Of a DNA stretch of 64,000 nucleotides, positions 56,957 to 64,000 are shown piece by piece. The stretch is from Apoda limacodes (Eukaryota > Arthropoda > Insecta > Lepidoptera > Limacodidae). The translations under genes were made by a program, and so were the position numbers. The stretch is from NCBI GenBank assembly GCA_946406115.1, contig OX291544.1, positions 24,941,521-25,005,520 on the forward strand, read 5' to 3'. The stretch's first letter is position 1. Each line of letters opens with the position of its first letter. The notes under the pieces are model-generated. The model was not told the DNA's origin and did not search any database. It worked only from the letters and a program-made list of their open reading frames with translations.

Positions 56957-57479
56957 TATTAGCCCATTCTTGACAAATTCTCCGAGAATGATGTTTTTGG
57001 CTCATTACTAAATTCTCATCACGTATAAAAATATTCGTAGCATTTGGAGGCAAGAAGCTTATATTTGGTTGTATGCACAGAACATTATGCTGTATGCTTA
57101 TATATCCATATGAACTCTTTTGCAAGAAAAACGGGAACTTATTTTATAACAGGACAGGTTAAAGCAGTAGTGCCCTGTTATTGAATGCACCGGCTAGGTG
57201 CTCAGAAGGAGGAGAAAAGATAGAGGGAGTTCAAAGGCGAGTAAAGAAACACTTTTCAAGGGAAAGGCAGGTTATATTAGTATACTCTTTCATTATATAG
57301 TAACAGCTTTTAATGCACAAAATCCTAATCACATAGGGTGATTCGTAACACTTAAATATCTAGATCACAGCTACCTAATTCACAATCATAAAGGACTACC
57401 TAAATAGATAGAAAGATAGCCAAACGCAAGCCTGCCTACACAGATTTTAAGTGTAGTTTTTAAAAGCTTTTATTAGGGA
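56957..57479. other. Intergenic, nothing seen
   Basis: No gene or shared repeat. Confidence 0.4.
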
Positions 57480-57950
57480 ACTAGTACACTCAGGTCTCTT
57501 CGGCCTAGAGCCCGATTTGATGTCTTGCTCGCTGTGGGCACCCCTCAGGTCAGCACCGCCGTAGAAAGAAGACGCGGATGGGACTGATGTTACGTGGCCT
57601 AACAGCGTGTGGTGAGTAGTGAATATGCCGCCCGTGGCAGGCACAAGGTAAGGCCGCACGTGAACGTAGCTCGCCAGTAGCTTTGGCGTAGAGCAGGTCG
57701 CCCCGTAGCCTTGGTGTGTAGCGATGTTTTAGATAGCACCACTACTGCACAGGCCGAAGTTTTGGAGTCAAGGAGACTCCGGACAGGCCGAGAATTTGGA
57801 GTTCAGTAGACTTCGGCCTCCCACAGTATAAGGACAGCAAAGCAGCTGCGGTGGGCCGTCTTTAGAATACAAACGTGCACCAGCCTACAGAGAAGTCTTC
57901 TCGCGGACCTCAGTTACGGCGTAGAGCCGTAGTAGAGTAACATATATACG
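57480..57950. other. GC-rich island with duplicated dyad, possible LTR or promoter
   Basis: Contrasts with the surrounding AT-rich DNA (TGCCGCCCGTGGCAGGC). Two adjacent units, ACAGGCCGAAGTTTTGGAG... and ACAGGCCGAGAATTTGGAG..., each about 34 bp, occur at 57753-57820; the first contains the dyad GGAGTCAAGGAGACTCC. A GTATAAGGACAGC motif follows at about 57828. No ORF of note. It may be a retroelement promoter. Confidence 0.35.
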
Positions 57951-58462
57951 TTGTATATATAAATAGAAGAGAAGTGGATATGCAATTAATTTGCAGTTTA
58001 GAAGAAGATCGCACAGTTTACTATCCGTAAAAATAATTAGTAGTAGAATTTTTACAACCACGTCAAGCAGAACGTAAAGTAATCTGTTTTTGACTTACCG
58101 ATGTCAAACATCTAGAGATTCTTTGATCTCTAAATTTAAATTACCACAGTGGTAATGGACCTAAGAGCGAATGTCTAGAAACTTCTATCGTTTCCTACAT
58201 CATCCGGTCCTTTACCGGAGACGGACCACCGGAAACGGTCGTTCCGTTACAATTTCTCTACTTCATTGAATATTACAAGCAAGAGGTTTTATTAATTTAA
58301 TAACATTAAATGTATTGTCATTTTACTTTAAGCATCCTGGCATGATTCTTTACGTTCCAAATTTTAATTATGAAATATCAAAAAGAAGTGGATTATTGTA
58401 AAATTGCTTTACTAATGGCGCGAATTGCTGAAACGATTTTTAACTGATTACTAAAATTTGAT
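57951..58462. other. Intergenic flank of the Tc1-like element
   Basis: A CCGGTCCTTTACCGGAGACG...CCACCGGAAACGG block at 58200-58245 has repeated CCGG dyads. No terminal inverted repeat for the downstream Tc1-like gene could be matched. Confidence 0.35.
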
Positions 58463-59205
58463 ATGACTGATAAAGCGATAAGGGCCGGTAAAATTATAGC
58501 CATACTTGAAGAAAGTTGTTTGCAAACTTACGTGTCTCAGCGGATACATGTGAGCCGTTCAACTGTCCAGAGGACTTGGCAACGGAGTCAAGAGACCGGT
58601 TCGGTCAAAAGAAGACCCGGTTCGGGAAGAAATCGATGCACAGAACCAAGAGATGACCGCTTTGTGGTGAGTCAGGCGTTGCGGAATCGTGTGGACCTGA
58701 AGAAGAGCCTTGAAGAATAAAAGAGGAGTAGAAGTTAGCTTGTGGACGGTAAGGAGGAGGCTTTTGGCTGCCAATATCAGGAGTTACCGCCCGGCCCGGG
58801 GCCCTAAATTACTCCGTGAGCACGGTGTTGCTCGACTTCAGTTTGCTCGGAACCGGTACATAACGAAAGTCCTAATTCCATATGCAACCCGCATTTACTG
58901 CTCTTAAGGAAGGTTCAATTTTTATGGACGACAATGCTCGCCCACACCGTTCTGGCGACGTGGAAGCAATATGCAAGAAGTTGGGATCCAACGTTTAGAT
59001 TGACCAGCTCGAAGTCCTGATCTTAATCCAATTGAGCATGTCTGGAATGTTCTATAGAGACGAGTAAGATCAGTGCAACCTGCTCCACAAAACATCAGGG
59101 AGCTAAAAAGTTTCATTAAAGAAGAGTGGAAACATATTGTTCAAAACGGTATTAAAAAAATCATGCAAGCATGCCCAAAAGGATTTAAGCTGTTTTGACA
59201 AGAGT
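58463..59205 (+). pseudogene. Tc1-like transposase, internally deleted
   Basis: Starts MTDKAIRAGKIIAILEE, with the N-terminal helix-turn-helix (YVSQRIHVSRSTVQRTWQRS) and GRPR-like segment (KRRPGSGRNR) of Tc1 transposases. A frameshift near 58715 follows, then VSLWTVRRRLLAANIRSYRP and REHGVARLQFARN (to about 58860). The sequence then jumps to FMDDNARPHRSGDV (catalytic second Asp, 58920-58960) and SPDLNPIEH-type text in broken frames, ending near KKIMQACPK (59155-59185). The stretch with the first catalytic Asp is missing, so about 50-60 codons were deleted. The enzyme would cut and paste elements at TA sites; this copy is dead. Confidence 0.85.
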
Positions 59206-59521
59206 AGGTCACATTGTTATTAGGTTTTTACTTTTTTAACTTTATTTCATTTGAAAAAAGAAAAAAAATCTTCTTGTCTTTATTGCCGACCACTACTTAT
59301 TGTTTAGCTGTGTACATCGGTTTTAAAGAATTCATTTAAAATTTATTAAGAAAATTGCCAGAATACACTTTACGCGTATTAATTTACACGATTATAAGTA
59401 GACCTTAGAAGGTTAATTTCCTTAGGTGCACGTTTGTTTTTGCAAAAGAGTGTAAAAGCTCCTTGATTTGAAAGTGTACATTCCATTACATATATCTTCG
59501 TAAATGTGCAACAAACTATTC
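59206..59521. other. AT-rich intergenic, nothing seen
   Basis: No gene. The 3' inverted repeat of the Tc1-like element was not identified. Confidence 0.4.
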
Positions 59522-59650
59522 AGACCGGGTGGTCAAAAATCAAAACCTACAGTCGCCATATTAAAGTTATGTGAGCTTACAACGACACTAGCGACCTGTT
59601 TGGTCGCCCAAGGTCAGAAGGTTAGAAAAGTTTTTGGCACAGTGAGTATT
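59522..59650 (+). repeat. Dispersed repeat family V, copy 3
   Basis: CCGGGTGGTCAAAAATCAAA, CTACAGTCGCCATATTAAAG and TTTGGTCGCCCAAGGTCAGA; same order as 32562-32702. Confidence 0.65.
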
Positions 59651-59699
59651 TGTATTATGTCGCCTTTTGCCGTGTACTAAAAGAAAATCATACATTTTT

Positions 59700-60375
59700 T
59701 TTTGAGAAAGCGTGGCTCCCAATTCGTCTTCGCCGGAATACCCATATTCTCACACTTCTTTATAACGTAATGTTCAATCCATCAACTCCTCATTATTTGA
59801 AAGAACGTTTTCAATTTATTTCTTAATCTACACTTACACTTCGCCCTTCGACTAGCTTACTTTTAAAAACACCTGCACATTACCCCAACTACTACAGCCA
59901 CTCATTCACTGTGTAAGCTATACAGCTGTGGAACTCCCTTCCACTAAATATCAGGAGTTCACAATCCATCGCTATTTTTAAAAATACATGTTGAGGAACA
60001 TTTTCTTTCATACTAAAACACTTATTTTAATACACCTGGTTAATATAATCTTCATTTTGATGTATTTATTATACTGTGTATGTATTTAGAATATAGGTTT
60101 ATATGTTTTTATAATATAGGTATATATGTATGTATGTTTGTTGATATGTATGTTGGTATATATGTTGCATGTATATGTAATTGTCTGTTATTTTTTATTT
60201 TAAGTTACTATTTTCATTTATTATTTCCTCTAAACAAAGGTTTGCCTGGTAGAGATTGCTCTTTAGCGATAAGGCCGCCTATTTGTACCTTATTTGTCTA
60301 CTTGCTTTCCTTGTTTTTGTTATTTTTATGTGCAGTAAAGTATATTCATTCATTCATTCATTCAATTTGTTCTTC
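59700..60375 (+). mobile_element. 5'-truncated LINE, C-terminal fragment and tail
   Basis: 59790-60000 encodes, in shifted frames, the end of a LINE reverse-transcriptase ORF: AIQLWNSLPLNIRSSQSIAI followed by FKNTC and a stop. The untranslated tail contains AAGGCCGCCTATTTGTACC, GTGCAGTAAAGTATATTC and finishes in an ATTC tandem tail (about 60346-60364). 'LWNSLP..IR...S...FK' and the (ATTC)n tail are typical of jockey-like LINEs. A separate family from X, Y and the 17.5 kb element. Confidence 0.75.
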
Positions 60376-60800
60376 GTTGGACTGGAGACGGGAGGCGAAC
60401 TTCTAATAATTTGATTCATATCTCGAGAATAGGAGATGATTATTCCAGCTTGAATCAAAATAATCCTTTGGCCTAATTTTAGTTTAAATGTTTAACAGTT
60501 TAATACAATCAACTAATAACACAAAAGAGTAACTATTAAAAGCTGGCAATCAACAAGTATTGTAATTAGTTTGTAAATCAAATTGTAGTTATGTCTTTTG
60601 ATAATTCAAAAGTGTAGGAAAACCCATTTCAATATAAAGATTTTGGTTTTTTAATTGAATGTGATATAAAATACAGTTAGCTTTGACCTAGCTGTCATAT
60701 ATGGTCACACTAATGTGGATAATTAAAATGACAGGCAGAAATAGAACATAAAAACTCTCTGATCAGACTCTCAGTCTTATAACTACTTATTTATTGGACG
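60376..60800. other. AT-rich intergenic, nothing seen
   Basis: ATAATTCAAAAGTGTAGG near 60601 echoes the tail text of the 14.8 kb LINE (CGATTCAAAAGTG) and may be a tail relic. Confidence 0.35.
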
Positions 60801-62420
60801 TGCGGTGTGGGCAGTGTAGAATAACACCACCACAAATCCTCCCGTCGGCGTCGTATGAGGCGACTAAGGGACATAACAGATGGTGGGCAGCAGCAGCATA
60901 CTGATGAAATATTTCACTTCAATCTGCGATCGTCAACCTGCTTGCCAAGCGTGGCAATTATTAGCACAACCCCCTACGATTAACACAAAAAAACCACGGC
61001 CCCTACTCCCCGACAGCCCCGCTAGACCTAACTGTGGTAGAGGTCAAGGTAACCGTGGGGCAGGGGGTGTGAAGAATCCCCGGTAGAGATCCGGCTAACA
61101 CAAACGTCAGTAAACAAGCTGCGCTGGGATATAATAGGGCTATCTGAAGTCCGAAAACAGGGGAAAGACTCGATATTGCTCAAATCCGAGAACATCTACT
61201 ACTTTAATCCTTAAGAGGCTCTTTAATTCTGTTATCCTAAAAGGCACTACGCCAAAAGTTTTGGAGCAGAAAAGAAGACCTATTTTGCTTCTGAGCCATA
61301 TCTATAAGCTGTTTTCCAGGGTCATTACAAATCGTCTAGAACGCAGGTTTGACGAACTCCAGCCTCCCGAACAAACTGGTTTCCGAAAATGCTTTGGTAC
61401 CATGGACCGTATACATACGCTCCACCAGATTATACGAAAGACAGAGGAGTATAATCGGCCTCTTTGCGTAGCGTTCGGGGACTATGAAAAAGCCTTCGAT
61501 TCTATTGACTATCGGTACATCGAAGTGCTGAAGTTTTTATAGACCAGAGCCACGATGTCAGTCCGACTGCATGACTAGAACACGAAACCAATCCAACTGC
61601 AGAAAGGTGTGAGGCAGGAAGACGTAATTTCTCCGAAACTGTTCACAACTGCGTTGGAAGATGTGTTTAAGCTACTGGAGTGGAAAAGATAACCTTCGAT
61701 TTGCCGACAACATAGTGGTCATAACAGAAGCGCTAGAAGACCTAGGCACGTCGCTCACAGACCTAAGCAGAGTTTCCCAACTGGTTGGCCTTAATATGAA
61801 TATGGATAAAACTAAGGTAATGTTCAATGTCCATGTTGCGCCATTATCGGTTGTTGTTGGGAACGCTACTTGCAATGTTATCAACGAATACACATACCTA
61901 GGGCAAGTAGTCCAGTTAGTTAGGTTCAAATTTAAGAAAGAGGTTAAGAATCCAGCTCGGTTGGGCAGCTTTCGGGAAACTACACTAGATCTTTTCGTCT
62001 AAATTACCTCAGTGCCCAAAGATGAAAGTTTATAATCATTGTGTGTTGCCAGTGATGTATTTTTTTGGTTATGGTACAGAAACGTGGTATTTTACTGTGG
62101 GTCTCTTAAATAAGCTCATAGTCGCTATGTTGGTGTTTCTTTGCGCGATCAAATCGGAAATGAGGAAATTTGCCGAAAAACCAAAGTTAGCAACACAGCT
62201 CAAATATTTAGCAAGCCACTTCAATGGCCAGGGCCATATCCCTCGTCAAACCGATAACCGATAAGGATGTAAGTTTCTGGACGGGGCGACGACGAATTGG
62301 AAGACGCAGCGTGCGAAGCCCTTCTACCAGGTGGATAGACTAGCTGGTTAGAGCTGCAGGAAGCCAATGGGCGCGGGAGGACTTCGTTCAGCAGTGCATT
62401 GCATTCAGAAATAAAACTTG
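60801..62420 (+). mobile_element. RTE-clade LINE remnant (endonuclease and RT pieces)
   Basis: Decayed RTE-type retrotransposon. The 5' text (60835-61095: GGCGTCGTATGAGGCGACTA, GGGGCAGGGGGTGTGAAG) is followed by endonuclease KLRWDIIGLSEVRKQGKDSI (about 61115-61175). An internal deletion near 61210 leads straight into the reverse transcriptase: RRPILLLSHIYKLFSRVITN (61270), QTGFRKCFGT, LCVAFGDYEKAFDSIDY (to 61540), GVRQEDVISPKLFTTALEDV (about 61605-61660), the catalytic box as RFADNIVV (61690; FADD expected), VGLNMNMDKTKVMFNVHV and a C-terminal part to about 62400 (GRRSVRSPSTRWID). Multiple stops and frameshifts; not active. Confidence 0.88.
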
Positions 62421-62740
62421 TTTAATTAAAAAAAAACATTTAATTTTAAATCCATTCTAATAAGGAAACAAATTTGTGTCCCTAATGAAAGAACTTATGT
62501 TAGGGAAAAGTCGTAATTGACGCAATCAAATTGATGAGAAAACTTTTAGGTCAATGAAGCATTTTTCGATCCTTTTAAACGTCATTAGAATATTTAAATA
62601 AGGATTGTTTAGAGTTTTTTAAAGTATAGGTGAAAATATTAACTATTATTATTATGTACTATGATAATGTATGTCACCACCATACCGGCCAAGTGTGTGT
62701 CATACAATTGTTCGAGAGTTTTTAAATTTAATTAAATGTG
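62421..62740. other. AT-rich intergenic, nothing seen
   Basis: Begins with an A-rich run at 62427-62437 that may be the 3' end of the RTE remnant. Confidence 0.4.
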
Positions 62741-63000
62741 TTCTAGGACTACCTCGCAAACTAGTTGGTAGTGTGGCCGGCTGCTGTGTAGAGGATATGG
62801 GTTCGATTCCCGCATTGGACAAACATTTATGTGATGAGCATTTGTGTTTGTCTTGAGTCTTGGTGTATTTATGTATAATATGTATATATTTACAAAATAT
62901 AAACTGGTGTCCATAACATAAGCTTTGCTTATTTTTGGGGGCTTACGGCGTTGTGTGTAATTTCCAAAAATATTTTTTAAATTTATTTAATTATTTTTTA
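62741..63000 (+). mobile_element. tRNA-derived SINE, plus orientation
   Basis: Head at about 62750-62815 with TAGTTGGTAGTGTGGCCGGC (A box-like) and GGTTCGATTCCCGC (B box-like, 62803), then ACAAACATTTATGTGATGAG, GTCTTGAGTCTTGGTGTATT and CCATAACATAAGCTTTGCTT, ending in AT-rich DNA. Same family as 20335-20585 in opposite orientation. Confidence 0.82.
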
Positions 63001-63640
63001 TAATTATATCAAATAGGAATGTCAAAATGTGTTTTATTTACTTCTTGATTTATCGTTTCGCTTCCGACGTCAGAGAGCTTTGAAGCCGGGGTAAATTTCC
63101 TTTAATTCTGTCTCGTTCGAGGAATCTTATTCAAATAATAAGTAGTTCGCCTCCATTCCAACGAGGTGCAAATTGTATGCAGACTAATTAATTAGTCCAA
63201 CTTCACGAACTTGAATAAAAAATAGTTGAAATAATAATAAGGACGAATAAACTGTGTTATAAAAATAAACTGATACAAACAAATCTTTAATTTGAATATG
63301 TTTCTATTAGACATATTTAAGAGGTTTTCATCGTGAAATCGAAGGTTTGAGCTTCAGATTACAAGCGCCGTGATCTCAGGATGCCTGGCGTACTTGCGAG
63401 CAAATTTTAAGGTAGAATATGAGCAAATATACATATATATTTACCATCTTTCTTTTTCGTTTTGTTATGGTGCCTACTACTGGAACTCACTTTAGAGTTT
63501 AATATATTGTTCATAGTTTAGTTGCATGATTTTGTGGGTATTGTTTCGATTACGTTTACTATTTTTAGGTATCTCATTACTTAAAAATGCAAAAATTAAT
63601 ATGTACATAATTTTCACTGAATTTTGTCAGCAAATAATTA
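63001..63640. other. AT-rich intergenic, nothing seen
   Basis: A small patch near 63060-63090 (CTTCCGACGTCAGAGAGC) has no match elsewhere. Confidence 0.4.
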
Positions 63641-64000
63641 CGTAGGCCCTTTTGACTCGGTTCAACGACGGGCTGTGAGAATTGTCGACGATTCCAAACT
63701 CACTTGCGGTATCGAGCCCTTAAGTCTGAGGAGAGACTTTGCCTCTGTGTGTGTGTTCAATGTACCGCTTGTACAATGGGTTGTGTTCTGAGGAATTGTT
63801 CGAAATGATGCCCACGGCTACTTTCTACCATCGCACCGCTCGCCATCGGCAGGGAATTCATTCTCACACTTTAGAACCTAAATGGTACGGTTTCAGAGAA
63901 ACTTCCTCCCGCGAACGCTTAAGTTGTGGAATGAGATCCCTGCCAAGGTTTTCTGCAAGGACTACAGTATGGAGTTCTTCAAGAAAGAAGTTATTATATT
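63641..64000 (+). mobile_element. LINE family X, 3' coding fragment cut by the window end (copy 6)
   Basis: Plus strand: PFDSVQRRAVRIVDD, IEPLSLRRDFAS, VRFQRNFLPRT and LWNEIPAKVF, with one stop/frameshift region around 63770-63880. Homologous to 2225-2480 (+), 2839-3120 (-) and 25160-25420 (+). The 3' tail would lie beyond the window. Confidence 0.8.

Noticed and set aside
1..64000. CRISPR arrays, bacterial operons, rRNA genes
   Set aside because: No spaced direct repeats, no ribosome-binding-site-led gene series and no rRNA sequence; the window is eukaryotic.

Overview
The window reads as AT-rich intergenic DNA from a butterfly or moth (Lepidoptera). Three things point there: cuticular protein genes whose first coding exon is only four codons long (MKWV); tRNA-derived SINEs and RTE/jockey-type LINEs with lepidopteran-style ends; and several short dispersed repeats of the kind that fill lepidopteran genomes. 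No bacterial, organellar or viral gene organisation is visible, and no rRNA or intact tRNA gene was found.

Only one host gene looks complete. It is a four-exon Rebers-Riddiford (RR-1) cuticular protein gene on the minus strand (21818-23959; 266 codons), with signal peptide, YKPSPVPT repeats, TATA box and poly(A) signal. A decayed paralogue with the same exon layout lies at 5936-7559, also on the minus strand. It carries a one-base frameshift, has lost its third splice donor and stops early. Two weak plus-strand candidates for host first exons are at 9503 and about 10284-10477.

The rest is mostly transposon debris. 0-5 kb: LINE family 'X' fragments and repeat family 'A'. 11-21 kb: 3' LINE tails, a truncated LINE (14.8-16.0 kb), a long and nearly open LINE with one frameshift (17.55-20.17 kb) and a SINE. 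24-27 kb: another family X copy, a repeat with inverted ends and a Tc1 remnant. 28-37 kb: tandem repeats, a foldback element, repeat-family copies and a MITE. 40.9-46.8 kb: a Ty3/gypsy-type LTR retrotransposon in minus orientation whose terminal repeats look like R-U5 at the 5' end and U3-R at the 3' end, with heat-shock-element-like motifs in the presumed U3. 49.4-51.5 kb: a Penelope-like remnant interrupted by a 280-bp MITE with 63-bp inverted ends, then a DUF7869-like gene remnant. 53.8-64 kb: a perfect 40-bp palindrome beside a LINE tail, a second MITE copy, a Tc1-like transposase, three LINE remnants including an RTE, and a SINE.

The retroelements are mostly 5'-truncated and broken by stops, frameshifts and internal deletions. 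The best leads are the LTR-element architecture, the decaying cuticular gene next to its intact paralogue, and the nested or inverted-repeat elements. Family names are assigned from motifs read by eye. No database search was possible.
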